From assembly GCA_027704905.1 (NCBI GenBank), contig CM051007.1:19093059-19157058 (forward strand): a stretch of DNA of 64,000 nt, written 5' to 3'. The DNA comes from Muraenolepis orangiensis. Lineage: Eukaryota; Chordata; Actinopteri; Gadiformes; Muraenolepididae. The translations under genes were made by a program, and so were the position numbers. The notes beneath the pieces were generated by a model that made no database searches, had not been told where the DNA came from, and saw only the letters and a list, made by a program, of their open reading frames with translations. Numbering within the stretch: the first letter of the stretch is position 1; each line of letters opens with the position of its first letter. This document shows, piece after piece, positions 13,090 to 25,085 of this stretch.

Positions 13090-14590
13090 CACTGAAGCCT
13101 ACCAGGAATTGTATGCAACACGCCAGCAACAGCGGAATCCGAGCGGCCCGTAGGGCAAGACATCACAGCGGGTCATATTTCACAGGGTCTGTCATGTCCC
13201 TGGGCCGTGCGGAATTACTCCGCCCCAACCCCCCACCTTGCAACCTCGGAATCGATTATCGAATTGGGAGTCATTCAGTCGGCCCTAATGCAATGAAGCG
13301 GCTCGGTGCCCGAACATGACACAGTGCAGCGCTTGATGAGTTCTCCCGGTGCAAACGCTTTTCCCGGGGAATGAAGCGGAGCCGGTGGCACTTCGTCTTC
13401 CCCCTGTCCCCCTGCTCACAAAAAAATAGGCGCGGACCAATATAGTACGCAGACGGGAGAATCAATAGCCAATCGCCTTGCAATGACATGAAGCAGTGCG
13501 CTAAGTTTTCCCCCCGAGGGCCCAAAGGCAGAAAAAAAACCTTGCAAATTCTGACCTATTGCCAAGCAAGCTTTTATTTACCCTGGCGGAGCGGTAAGGA
13601 CACAGGCTTTGTCCAGCGCTCTGGCAAGACTCCCACAGATGGAGACCTAGATGTGAGTGCTTCCATTTCCCCGGCTAGGATTTCTCGGGTAGCGCCACTA
13701 ATGAAACTGACTCCACAGATGGACCCGGGGAAGCTTGGCCAAGAAAGGGTCGCGCCTCCCCCGCACCCCCCCCTGTACGGCTTTGAAGAGCGGTAAGGTT
13801 AACGCAGCCTTAAGCAATTAAAAGAGATCTGAAAAACGGAAATCAATGGCGACATGTTCATTTCACATTTCACTAATTGCCAGCAGCTCTTCATTTGTTT
13901 GCGTATGTCAGTTTGAACGTTTTCAGAACCCTCTTCGCCACTTTGATGAAGTTTGTTTTGCTTTACGTTGACTTGTTGGTGTTTGTGTGTGTGTGTGTGT
14001 GTGTGGATATCTGGGTTAAATAAAGTTCATCATATCTCTGCTCCTTTGTTGTGATACTGCTGGTGCGCTAGCTACATTCAAGCATTAAGCATTGAAGCAC
14101 AGCCCAAGTGTGGTTTATTTTGACAGCCTGTTGGAAACAGGATGTTTATTCAAGGAAACAGGAAGTAGACATTATAGTAGTAGGACCCTCGTGGCTGGTG
14201 GTAATGTTTGATGGTGTGGATCTTCATCAATGTGTTTGCTGGGCCTCAATGTAGGTTTATTTTGTTATTCATTTATTATTCATATACATGGATTTGATTT
14301 ATCATTATTTTCTTACGTGTAAATACATTAAGTGGAAGTCCCCTTGTATTTCTTTTCATACCGTTTTTACTAATATCCATACGGTTCATGTGAATCTTGT
14401 GAATTTGCTGGCTCACTTACAGAGTTGGTTGTTAAAGTCATTTGACATTGAACGCAACTGTTTTTGTCATTGTAGTCCATTTATTTTGCATATCACTTTT
14501 TAAAATACTCCAGCGAGAATAAAATCACATAATAAGAACCTTCTACACATAGCAGCATGGATACAGAGTCGAATGTAGAAGAGTTTTAAC
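13090..14590. other. Intergenic, no gene recognised
   Basis: Mostly unique sequence with a short (GT)n at 13984-14006. A tRNA-like patch near 13580 was considered and not accepted. The 13850-13950 part is AT-rich and compositionally unlike the nearby repeats. Confidence 0.5.
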
Positions 14591-14930
14591 GCTAAAAGAA
14601 CGTTTGAAGAGATGAGTTTGTAAGGAGAGGAGAGTGAGGCGGAGTCTCTGTTGGGTTTGGGGAGAGCGTTCCAGACAGAGGGGCTTGGTGATGGAGAAGG
14701 CCATTTTGCCCCAGTCTCTGTATTTGGTACCAGGAGGTTAACATCAATAGATCGGACGGCTCAGAGGGTGGGTGCGTGGTGGAGGGTGCGTGGCAGTGAT
14801 GAAGGTGCCAGGTTAGGAAGAGCTTTGCAGGCGGTAAGGTGCAGTTTAAAGGGGAGCCAGTGGAGGGATTTCAGGGCCTGGGTGGTCCTCAGTAGAGCTG
14901 GAGAGGGATGGTCGGAGGCGGGGGAAAAAG
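14590..14930 (-). mobile_element. Decayed LINE fragment
   Basis: On the minus strand a short piece resembles the end of a reverse transcriptase ORF (a PSVWNALP motif). The plus-strand text GGGGAGCCAGTGGAGGGATTT parallels GGGAGCCAGTGCAATGATTT in the LINE at 25.5 kb. No continuous frame remains. Confidence 0.4.
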
Positions 14931-14959
14931 ATTTTGGTCCGTCAATTTGATTGACGTGG

Positions 14960-16077
14960 GGTTCGAAGTAGAGGTAGGGTCATGGTACGGCCTTCCACCA
15001 ACACCGGCGGAAAACAACTGAAACTGTGCCTCCTTAAAAAAGGAGGAGACAGAATTGGCAGGTGCTTTCCATCTAATTGGAGAAAAATTCCCTCTGCCAT
15101 AAAATGTCCCTTTAGCATTCCTCCACAGGCATGTGCGCTGCCCTCCTGTGCTCCCAGATTTCATCCCGGGCGTCCTTCACATTGGCAGATACCATAGCCA
15201 CACGGAAGACGGAAGCCCGGAGGCGGCGGTGGCGAAGGAATCTTTCGTATTATTGTAGCTGCATAAAAATGACTTATCTATACGGTGTTCTGTTACAATC
15301 ACACTTTATATTAGGAGCATGGTCTCCTGTTGTGTTTAGATAATGTAACAATTTAAAAGTATTCAACACCAGGTGTAAATCCCGTTTCTATAACACCGGA
15401 GCAGTGTCGACCTGAAGTCGGTTCTTTGCCTCCTCAAATGGGGCGCTAGAATCCCTAAGACCTTCTCAAAGCGTTCAACTGTCAAACGGTATTTGTCAAA
15501 CAATATTTTCTGAAGCGTCCATTATGGAGTTTGAGATCCTGGACCAAACAGCTGAACTCTCCAAGGAATATATTATAATTTTATTTTCATTTTCAACCAG
15601 CATGGATACAGGATATGGTCAGTATCAAACAGAAAGACATGTATAATCCACTTTGGTTATTTTTTCCACCCCCAATCCCTCCCACCAGTTCCCTCCCATC
15701 AGCCCCCAGCCCCCCCATTCCCTCCCACCAGCCCACCCCCCCCCCGATTGATCATTTTTTTTAAATGCATTTATTCACAGTGCAACTCTTAGCTGGAGAT
15801 ATATTGGCGAACCACGTCACGGCTCACCGTTTTTGATGTCGTTATTTCGTCGTTATTTATTTATTTTCTTCACTGCACATACGATCGAAAATGACCTTTT
15901 ATTAATCTGCACTACATTTAGGCAGGTCGACATTAAGTGTGTACAGCACAGGCCTACAACTCCATTTTTCTGTTAGCCAACGCATATATTTCTCTGTTAA
16001 TACACTGCTATGCATGGTTGCTCTTTCACAAGTCAAGCAGAGTCAAGGAGGAAGTCCTCTCCTTGACGGCAGGGGAC
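14960..16077. other. Intergenic, no gene recognised
   Basis: Unique sequence with a C-rich imperfect repeat of CCTCCCACCAG type (15668-15745). No exon with good splice sites and no known repeat was identified. Confidence 0.5.
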
Positions 16078-16306
16078 GCCAATCCCGTTAGAGGGAATCA
16101 CAGGCAATCACAAGCCTGAATCCAATCCCGTTAAGAGGGAATCACAGGCAATCACAAGCCTGAATCCAATCCCGTTAGAGGGAATCACAGGCAATCACAA
16201 GCCTGAATCCAATCCCGTTAGAGGGAATCACAGGCAATCACAAGCCTGAATCCAATCCCGTTAGAGGGAATCACAGGCAATCCCAAGCCTGAATCCAATC
16301 ACGTTA
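16078..16306. repeat. 43-bp minisatellite, about five copies
   Basis: The unit contains CCCGTTAGAGGGAATCACAG and CAATCACAAGCCTGAATC. Unit starts (CCCGTTA) fall at 16084, 16127, 16171, 16214 and 16257, with a degenerate start at 16300. Copies are nearly identical; the second has one extra A. Confidence 0.95.
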
Positions 16307-16873
16307 TTCTGGAAATCACATCATTGTCTTTTTTCCCATGGATTCATATCGTTGTGGATGGGCCACAAGATAAACCCACAATTTTTTACTTTGATTTCAC
16401 TAAATAGTCATTTTATTTACTAGAGCATTTATTGAGACGTGCCCGTTATTCGGTAGTCACCCCAGCCGAGTCAGGTGTGAAAGCTGGCAAGACAACAGAA
16501 TTTTTCAAATGGAAAAAAATATGTTTTTCACTCATAAGTTTTCATACGGTTCTTTGATCCGATTGGTTGAAGTTGAAGCCCGTGATAGATGGTGATAGAC
16601 AGATGGTTCATCCAATTGCCTGCCAAGTATTTTTTTTAATACTTTTTATTTTTTGGTTCTGTGTAACAAACCATCTGGCATGTCCTTTTTATGGGACAAG
16701 GTGAGGATTATGATGTGTGAAATGCAATGAAGACCAGGGTAGAAAATATTTGAATATATATATATAGATATATATATATCCGCAATCCAACGTCTACATA
16801 TACCTTGACATCGGTGTCTCTTTCATCCTGATCCTATTCACACAGAGTGAGTAAGTGAGTCGACAGGTTGGAG

Positions 16874-16917
<44 letters not shown>

Positions 16918-17718
16918 TTGTGTCTGTAGTTTGTTTCCGATCGTTTTTTGTTTGGTTGGTGGGTACATTTAGAACGTTTGGGACACTGATGACACTACGA
17001 GTTAAAGCGGGCCAACATGGCAGTGCCAGTGGAAGGTCACTTTACTTAGCCAGCGTGAAACTGGCTGAAACAAAAATGGATGAGAAAACCATCTCGGCTT
17101 TTATTCGAGTTCCATTTTTTGTGGGCGGGAGTTCTAAAATAAATCCATCTGGTTTAAGATAATCTTTTCATTAACTGTCTATTTTTGGATGTGCTGAACT
17201 ATTGGGAATCTTGGAGTGTATTTTGTTATTTACTTTAATTAGCATCTCTAGCTAAGGACTATTGTTTTGCTATTCAAGGATTATTTTTCTGAATTAGGTT
17301 GGAAAATACATTTGCCCGATTTTAACGTGACAGGTATTCTATCAGAATAACGGATCCAGAGACGGATAATGTTGTTGGTTGAACGTGTCGAGATTGTCGG
17401 CGGCCCTCGACAGTATACCATCAGATTAACTGATTTAACGGTAAGCCCTTTCCTCTTACAGTGCTATTGCACTTCCTTTTGCTGATATTGTAATGGAGGA
17501 GAGGCAATAAAAAGGTCAGGCCAGAATCCCACAGGTGGGATCTTCCCTCCTGTGGGACTCCTCGTGACCTTTAGTGGTGGTTGATTGGTCAGATGAACTG
17601 TGGGTTTCATAGACTGCTTGTCTCCCTGCGGTAGGCTTAATAGGGGCCCAAATGAACCATAGCTCCGGGGCCTGTGACGGGTTAAAGCAACCCTGTGTGT
17701 GTGTGTGTGTGTGCGCGC

Positions 17719-17753
<35 letters not shown>

Positions 17754-19256
17754 TGTGTGTGTGCGTCTGTCTGTCTGTCTGTCTGTCTTCTGTCTGTGTG
17801 GGTGTGTGGGAAGGGAATTGTCTCAAGTAAATTGGTGACATCAGAAGCTAATTAGCTCAGCGGCTGCCTGGCCCCTACTTGAGGGACAATAAAGTGCACT
17901 AATATACCCGGGCACAGGGTTGTATTCCTGTACTGATAATCAGCGCTCGTAGTTCATTAAAACCCATCCCTTAATGATTCACATGCTTTAAACTTGCCCT
18001 GGGCCACACCAATTAGTTTGTGTGTTGGCTAGTTAGGACTCCTTGGAAATGAGCCCCTGAGTGCTGAAAAAGATCTGAGGCTTAGAGCGATAAAGAGGAG
18101 TCATACAGGGGGTATCCAAACCAGAATATTGGTCCAATTGGTTTTTATCTCTCTCTCTCTCTCTCTTCTCTGCATCCGTTCCCTCTCTCTGGAGTTCTAA
18201 TTTGGCAGCCCATCTCAGTGTTCTGTTTTTAGCATGCAGTATAAATTCAGACTCCGCAAATATTAAGATACTTTGCAAACAGTTTACACGTAGGCCTCCA
18301 CACACACACACACACACACACACAAAGAATTATCTGGCAATTTACAAGTTGAAAGGAAATATACTATATATACAGTATATATATTTAGTATATATATAAA
18401 AATACAAAACATACTATAATATTTTAACTTGACTTAACTTGTCCTTCCATGTGGACATCCATTGTGCCACCGGGGGAAGAAATACACTAGATAAGGTTTG
18501 TTCATACATTTCAAATGGCTTTTAGAGCAACACAACTACCACAATGTAGTGGGGTGGTATTCTCCACAATACAACCAAATTCAGTCATGAGCCGGTCAGA
18601 CCAGAAGTCCCCTGTGGTGGTGATGGACACTCATTCCAATACAGCCTCCATTTACATTACATCATTTGTTTTATTAGTGACACCAAACCAAATAAGGAGT
18701 AAGAGAATCATTTAGATCAAATCTTTTTATTATAGTACAAGTGACCAAGAATGCCCATGACAGAGAGAGTTGTTATTTCTCGGTTTTCTCTCGGAAATTC
18801 GGTTTTCGATTGTTTGCCAGCAGGATCCTCCTCAGGCAACTTGTTGTAGAACAAGCAAGTTAACTATTTTAAACCACACAAAGACTGTTGTCTAAATAGT
18901 CAAATATATATATATCGTATCCACAAAAGTCCACCCAAAGAAAAAAGAAAATCTTGGCTCAGCACTGGTTCAATCAAAGATGACATCTGGCGAGCACTGG
19001 CTTTTTTTTTTATATTCATTTTTATGTCATGGACTATCCGAGCGCGGTATCTCGCCACCGCAGGGCTTGGGTGCTCTGTATTCTAGCGATGTCGCTGGGG
19101 TCCGCTGGTCACAAACGCGTCCAAACCTGGAGAGGATTTGGACACTAGTTTCACCACGCTCCGTAATCCCCCCCCCCCCCACACACTCACCCAAAACCAA
19201 CGGTGCTCATTTGTGACCAGCGTGCGATTTAGGTGCAACCCCCCCCCCCCCTCGCA

Positions 19257-19316
<60 letters not shown>

Positions 19317-19460
19317 CCCCCCCACTGGTCTCGCTGCTATCGTTCCTTCTCTCCCACAGGACTGATGCGAGGGGCGGGGGGGGGGGGCTTTCAACATGTA
19401 TTTCATGTCCTCCCATCACTTCTCTGTCGCTCCACGCCAGGATTCCATGTGAAAGAATGC
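16307..19460. other. Intergenic, AT-rich, simple repeats
   Basis: Holds (TA)n stretches at 16755-16780 and 16877-16913, a mixed (TG)/(CGTG)/(TCTG) array at 17694-17790, (CA)n at 18300-18324 and (AC)n at 19258-19314. No gene recognised. A possible regulatory block at 17820-18030 is listed separately. Confidence 0.55.
17820..18030. promoter_or_regulatory. Candidate conserved noncoding enhancer block
   Basis: Unique, repeat-free sequence with several homeodomain-type cores: GCTAATTAGC at 17849, TTAATGATTCACATGC near 17970 and CCAATTAG near 18008. It also has a GGACAATAAAG SOX-like site near 17884. Composition alone suggests a conserved element; conservation was not tested. Confidence 0.25.
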
Positions 19461-19465
19461 CTAAA

Positions 19466-19500
19466 GCAGTGGTCATCAACCCCTGGGTCGCGACCCGCGA
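19466..19500. mobile_element. Possible hAT terminus fragment
   Basis: CAGTGGTCATCAACCC followed by GGGTCGCGACCC resembles the ends of Charlie-type hAT elements (CAGTGGTTCTCAACC and GGTCGCGACC). Only about 35 bp remain before the gypsy sequence begins. Confidence 0.3.
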
Positions 19501-19650
19501 CCCTCGCCTAAAAAAAGGCTTGCCAAAATTCTCTGGGAAATTTTTAATAGAGCCAACAAAAGCTGGCCGCCTGAGCCAGCCTCCTTAAAAGCAACCTCAG
19601 CCTCCGTCGTCCAGTCGATCTCCAGGATGGGGGCCTTACCTTTCAATGCC

Positions 19651-20562
19651 TCATACAGCGGCCGCATTATGTGGGCGGCCCGGGGCAATGAAACGGTGGT
19701 AGAAGGTCACCATCCCTAGGAACCCACGGAGTGACCGGGCCGTGTGCGGGCGAGGAAACGCCGCGACAGCCTCAACCTTCGCCGGCAGGGGTGCTGCTCC
19801 GCCTTTGGTGACGCGGTGCCCAAGGAAGTCAATGCCAAACACCCCGAACAGACACTTTGCAGGGTTGATTATCAACCCGTGTTGGCTGAGCCTCATGAAA
19901 AGGGCCCGGAGGTGAGACAGGTGTTCCTCCTTAGAAGTTCTGGCGACGAGTATGTCGTCCAGGTAGACGAACACAAACGGTAAGTCCCGCAGCACCAAAT
20001 CCATCAGGCGCTGGAATGTTTGAGCGGCGTTCTTGAGCCCAAAAAGCATCCGCAGGAACTCAAACAACCCAAATGGCGTTATCACCGCCGTTTTGGGAAT
20101 GTCCAGGGGATGCATGGGCACCTGGTGGTATCCACGCACTAGGTCCACCTTAGAAAACACCAGCCTACCCGCCAGGTGCACCGAAAAGTCCTGAATGTGC
20201 GGTACCGGGTAGCGGTCAGGTGTCGTAGCGTCGTTGAGGCGGCGGTAGTCCCCACACGGGCGCCAACCGCCATTAGGCTTGGGGACAATGTGCAAAGGAG
20301 ACGCCCAAGGACTGTCTGACTGGCGGATACCCAGGCGTTCCATGGTTGAGAACTCCGCCTTCACTACTGCGAGTTTAGAAGGGTTCAACCACCGGGCCCT
20401 GGCGTAGACCCTCAGTGGTGACGTGGCGCCCCATGCTTGGTGGTGGGCGCAGAGAAGGTGGGCAGCGTCAGGACCGGGAACTCGGCCAACAACCTGAGGT
20501 ACTTGTCCGCCCCCGACAGCGAACCCGTCAGCCCGTTGTACGCCGCTTTGCCAAGCATACAC
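19651..20562 (-). pseudogene. Reverse transcriptase fragment of the gypsy element
   Basis: The RT core is complete in one frame: SPWASPLHIVPKPNGGWRPC, DYRRLND, FSKVDLVRGYHQVPM, AVITPFGLFEFLRM, the catalytic FVYLDDILV box, then FLGHRV and LRGFLGMVTFYHRFI. Only the part from about residue 50 on is genuine; the first part of the frame is a shadow of the protease. It ends by frameshift at the start of the RNase H connection. Confidence 0.85.
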
Positions 20563-20963
20563 ACAAGGGAGGAAAACGTCAAGGCACCAACCAAGCGTTT
20601 GTTTCTAACGTCCACCAGGAGCCCGTGAGCACAAAAAACATCTGCCCCAAGGAGGGGAAAAGAAATGACGAAATCCCAGTTGAACCGCTGCCCCCCAACG
20701 CATAAACACATCGGCCTCACGCCATAAGTGCGGATGAGGCTGCCATTAGCTGTCGTCAACTGCGGTCCGTGCCCCCCTCGAGCGACGTCCTCCCTCGACG
20801 CAGGAACCACGCTCCGCTGAGCGCCCGTGTCACAGAGAAACCAGCTTCCTGAGACGCTGTCGCTAACGAAGAGCAGCCTGCTCGTGCCGCCAACGCTCAG
20901 GGCCACTACCGAGCGCCGGCCCTCTCGTTTCCCGGAGGCTTGTAGCTGCAGGGAGCGATGCAC
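20412..20963 (-). pseudogene. Retropepsin (aspartic protease) fragment of the gypsy element
   Basis: Contains the aspartic protease active-site motif FLCDTGAQRSVVPAS and a downstream LLGADVFCAHGLLVDV (the conserved ILG-D-like flap end). It overlaps the gag frame by about 58 bp and is shifted relative to the RT, consistent with indel decay. Confidence 0.75.
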
Positions 20964-21541
20964 TTCTTCGCCTTGGCCCCGAACTGCGCGTGGTCAAAAC
21001 ATTTTTCCGCGTCCCCACGCCGGCCTGGAACCGCCACGGTCTGCTCCCCCCAAGCCCTCCTAACGAGGGAGGGAGCATTGAGTGTTGCAGCTAGCACATC
21101 TGCACCGGGCTGCTGGGTCGCCAGGAAGAAACGGTCAGCCTCCTCAGCCAGGGCGCGGGGTTCAGTAATGGTCGTGTTGGCCAGCGCCGTCTGAACCCGG
21201 GGCAGCAAGTGGCGCAGGAACGTCTCCACAAACAAAATCCGGGGATCCTCCCCCCCCAGCAGATTCAGCATCTTCTCCATGAGCTGGGACGGCTTGCTGT
21301 CCCCCAGACCCTGAATATCCAGAATCTGGCGTGCCCTCTCCTTAGCAGATAGGCAAAATGTCTTAAGGAGAATGGCTTTAATCGCCTCATATTTGCCGTG
21401 GCGTGGGGGATCCGTGATAAAACAGTCCAACCTGGACGACGTGGAGCTCCCCAACGCCGCCACCACGTGAAAATACATCAGGTCCTCGTCACGGACCTGG
21501 CGGCAGGCAAAGTGTGCCTCCACGTGTGCAAACCACGCCAT
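20906..21541 (-). pseudogene. gag-like capsid/nucleocapsid fragment of the gypsy element
   Basis: Encodes a Ty3/gypsy-type Gag: an AWFAHVEAHFACRQV start region (in-frame sequence continues upstream of this Met toward the primer-binding site), a capsid-like helical part, and a C-terminal Cys/His cluster beginning CFDHAQFGAKAKKC that resembles the zinc-binding tail of this element group. It reads out of frame with the protease that follows. Confidence 0.7.
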
Positions 21542-21608
21542 AGCGGCATGGTCCCAAAACTCTGGCAGTTTAATATAAACATCGCGATGTCTTCGGAAAC
21601 TATCTCGA

Positions 21609-21626
21609 AAACGTCGGGGTCACCAG
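21609..21626 (-). promoter_or_regulatory. Primer-binding site of the gypsy element
   Basis: The minus strand reads CTGGTGACCCCGACG immediately after the LTR end. It starts with TGG one base inside the element, as expected for pairing with a tRNA 3' CCA end. The tRNA was not identified. Confidence 0.55.
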
Positions 21627-21750
21627 TGTAGAGCCGGTGAATGGGAGTCGGAGGCGGCGTGTTTAGTATGGAACTCCACACTTTATTTTCCATTAGGTTT
21701 GACAAAAGGGGAAACACCTCTGCTACCTGCTACTGTCCAGCTAGCACACC

Positions 21751-21796
<46 letters not shown>

Positions 21797-21961
21797 CTAC
21801 AACAACAACCCGGTACGCACTCTAACAGGTCCGTGGTGCAACACACACTCAATACAAACGGTGAATTATGTCCCATAACGGTCCACCACAATATATAATG
21901 ATCGTTTTTGTTTATACACGCATAGGCTACTGTTGAATATACACCTCCCTGTGTGTCTACA
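21627..21961 (-). repeat. 5' LTR of the Ty3/gypsy element
   Basis: 335 bp bounded by TGTAGA/TCTACA. On the minus strand a TATATA box lies at 21891-21898 and AATAAA at 21682-21687. A (CAA)n array (about 21751-21798) sits inside it. The absence of a matching second LTR in the window fits the 3' truncation. Confidence 0.65.
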
Positions 21962-23084
21962 CGTGAAATATGTCTGCATATATCGGCAGGCACATAGCCA
22001 GGTAGGTGGTTTTTCCCACTCTTTTCAAACAGTTTTTTTTGCACCAATAATTATTCTATTTTAACCAGCGCATCTTTTCTAGCCTTTACGACACGGCCCC
22101 AATTATTCACGTGACACTACTCAACCAATCAAATTGCCGCAGTCAGTGAGTGAGCAGATTACAAAACACACACACACACACACACAAGGAGAGAGAAACA
22201 GTCTGAGCAATTTCAGATGGCGCTCTCAAAAAACAGAAATGCAGACAGCGAAAACTCTCACATGTTCATTCTTCCCACAGACAGTGGCGACTATTAAAAG
22301 CGATAAAATGATCTAGGTGCCCAATATGACTGATCCACCAGTATCATTACACATTCATTTACTGCCCAGCATGGCGCTAATGAAGTTAACAAAGACAAAA
22401 AAAAAGGGAAAACCCAAGCTACTTTTACAGCTGATCCGGTCACTAACGTTACCAATATTCCGGATTATGATGATAATCTAACCAAGATGAAGACGAAACA
22501 AAGAAACAGACCGTTTGTGCCTGATATGGCACCACGCTGATATGCGTGTTGCCCTCTCCTTTGAGCTGACTTGGAGGCTGATCATGCCGAATATGCAGCA
22601 AAAAACCTGCAGCAGTTGAATAGACCGCCCACAGCATTGTGACCAATGGCCTTACAAGGTGGGGTGGGCCTTTAATATGATAGCCTATGTTTAGATAGTT
22701 TCACTAGTAGTGGCTGGCCAATTAACTTTGGTCCACGTGGGTTTGTCACACCCCTTTCCCTTCAGCTGTTGGCTGTCACCTGTCAATCAGACACTCTGTG
22801 CACAGAGAGATGCATGTGGGCGCATTGGCTGTGGACCTAAGCTAGGCTACAAAGTGTAAGTGGTGCTGAAAAGCAATGGGAGATGCTAAGATGACTAAGG
22901 CAGATGACTAAGATTACAAATTCCAGCGTCTGACTAATCGGCGCTGCTAGAATGCTAGTAGTTTCAAATTTGAATGTGAACGATGCAAAGAAGCTTCGTA
23001 CCTCGTAATGGAAATATCTGTCAATTTAATCTCAAGCTATCTGGTTCAGCATGGTAAGTAAAGAATATAGAAACCTTTGTTCCA
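21962..23084. other. Intergenic, no gene recognised
   Basis: Unique sequence with (CA)n at 22165-22184. No exon, known element or RNA gene was recognised. Confidence 0.5.
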
Positions 23085-23285
23085 AGTAAGGCAGGCTTAG
23101 GAACAGCTTCTTCCCCTCAGCTGTCATCTCTCTGAACTCTGCACCACGATGACAGCCCCCTCCCCTCTGAACTCTGTACCACAGCCGCCCACACACCCTC
23201 TGGTTAGATGCCAAATTCCTTTCGATGTACTGTACTTGTGCTGTACACTGACAATAAATTGGAATCTAATCAAATCAAAAGTAGC
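23085..23285 (+). mobile_element. LINE 3' end (L2-like), short
   Basis: The plus strand has AGGCTTAGGAACAGCTTCTTC, which encodes the SLRNSFFPSAV-type motif found at the end of CR1/L2 polyproteins. It is followed by a short 3' UTR ending in ACAATAAATTGGAATCTAATC, a typical LINE tail. All upstream coding sequence is missing. Confidence 0.55.
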
Positions 23286-23547
23286 ATTGTAGTAAAAGTA
23301 TTCACCCTCTAGCACAGTCCAAATAAACTTCCAGAACCTCTTCAACCAGGAGGCGGTGTTGCCTCGTTGAGTGTTCCAATAGAGACATAGAAATAAGGAT
23401 GTTTTCATCTCAGCCAGTCTCTACAAAAACTTCAACAGGCCCCTTTCTATCTCTCTGCTTGCATTTGAGTTCAGCAACATGCAAGTATGTTGCTATGTCC
23501 CGTTGATGGGGCAGACGCCTGGTTGTCATGTTTACGTACTGCTGTTA

Positions 23548-23890
23548 TTCAGATTCAGATTCAGATTCAGATTACTTTATTAATCCCGAGGGAAATTAAG
23601 GTGCAACAGTTGACACAGGGGGAATAAATGCACACACAAAAAATACTAATACCTAAGCTAAAAAAAACAAAACAACTAACTAAATAAAAATTGTATAAAC
23701 AAAAATATATTTAAATGAAATCTAAATGTATTGATAAATGAAGATAAATTTACAGTATTATTACAGTAATACGTAGGTATATACAATACACAACAATACG
23801 TATAGTGCAAATTGGCAGAATAATATATTAATAAATAACTCAACTGAAAAGTGACATGTGTAAAGTGAAAAGTGAATTTGAAAAGTGATT
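23548..23890 (-). mobile_element. 5'-truncated L2-type LINE, 3' UTR only
   Basis: It is the reverse complement of the 3' UTR of the full-length element at 52.7-56.4 kb. Shared landmarks are the (GATTCA)n tail at 23550-23570, TTAATCCCGAGGGAAATTAAGG, GTGCAACAGTTGACACAGGG and CAACAATACGTATAGTGC. The two differ by scattered substitutions and indels, so this copy is older or from a sister subfamily. Confidence 0.85.
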
Positions 23891-23894
23891 TATC

Positions 23895-25085
23895 CCTTCA
23901 TTATCCCTGCATGTATAGGCCTTCAGTCCCACTCAAGACCCTGTTCACCGCATCAGGGGCCTGGTGATCCTTGAGCCGGTGTGAGAGGGAGACTCCAGCT
24001 GCAGAGGTGGCTCAGACTAGGGTGAGCAGATGTTCCAGTTGGTCTGGGATTGCCCTGTTTTTTTTAAGCTGGGTGTCTCGAGTTCCGGCAAATGTCTTTA
24101 AAGCACTAAAACATTCACCACCACATTTTCTCGGTTTTAACCACTATTCAAATAATGAAAATAATATTAATCTTGTTTTCAGTGCTGACATGATGTTTAT
24201 CATATCTGTCCCATCATTACCTCACCCAATGCCAAAAAAAAAAAGACTGCACCACACGTCTGATTTGTCTGTATGTCTGTCAATCAATCAATCTGTTGTT
24301 GTCAAGGTCGTTGCTAGCCGATGACGCTCGTGGCATTGGTCTGAAATAATCTGTCTTGATTACGCCGTCACACCGAAGAGAAAATCTCGAAGGCGTATTT
24401 TTTTCTTTCGTCAACTAGCCGTCATCCAGACCCCCCCACATGTGGGGGGGTCTGGATGTGTGAACATGCAGAGTTGTACCTTTTCGGTCCTGCGTGACGG
24501 AAACGCAGACCTAAACGATCATATTTAGATAACACACATAACAGTTCCATCATTGCCTGTGTTCTGAACTATTTAATCTCTAAGACCTTAGTAGGTGTGA
24601 CTGAAGAATAAGGTCTCTGACTCCATCTCAACCCTGACACACAAGGCACTGTAGTATCCCTCTTTGTATTATCATTGTATACAGCTAAGTGCAGGCATTG
24701 TCACAAGTCCTGTCTTATGAGCATTTGTGAGGCCTCATTGGCCTCTTATCTAATAAACTTGGCCTTTAGAGGTGAGGAAAATAACTGTCAGATAGTGTTG
24801 ATCAATTGAATTCAGCAAAACTAGGGAAGAGGTCACCCCTGTTGTAATTTAAGATCAACAGGTGGAGATAGTGTTACGACGTTAGTAGGAGACTCTTACA
24901 GGTGTAACTACTAACTACCATTCTGGCTAGTCTCTTGTTTTTGGCCGCAGTTTGCTGGGGAGGGGGCTTGGCTTGACCCCATATTCGTCAGAGGTCGTCA
25001 TATAATTTAGAACCAGATATACTATTTCATTGCAATATGATGGTTGTCTACGCTCTCCATGTTGGCCCAAGAAGCACTACTTCTA
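23895..25085. other. Intergenic, no gene recognised
   Basis: Unique sequence. It contains the 36-bp palindrome at 24423-24458. The part around 25000-25080 resembles 28440-28530 (see the duplicated segment). Confidence 0.5.

Larger units (their letters stand above)
19534..21961 (-). mobile_element. Ty3/gypsy LTR retrotransposon, 5' half (5' LTR, gag, protease, RT), truncated
   Basis: Minus-strand order is 5' LTR (21627-21961), primer-binding site, gag, retropepsin and reverse transcriptase, stopping near 19534 at the start of the RNase H region. RNase H, integrase and the 3' LTR are missing. The coding sequence lies in different frames at the gag/protease junction (about 20930), the protease/RT junction (about 20420) and after the RT (about 19685), so the copy is dead. 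The LTR begins TGTAGA and ends TCTACA (perfect 6-bp inverted ends). Confidence 0.85.

Noticed and set aside
13570..13690. tRNA-like patch (GGCGGAGCGGTAAGGAC)
   Set aside because: Resembles a box A region, but no good box B or cloverleaf stems could be found at the right spacing.
16078..16306. CRISPR-like regular repeat
   Set aside because: Units are contiguous tandem copies without unique spacers, and the genome is vertebrate.
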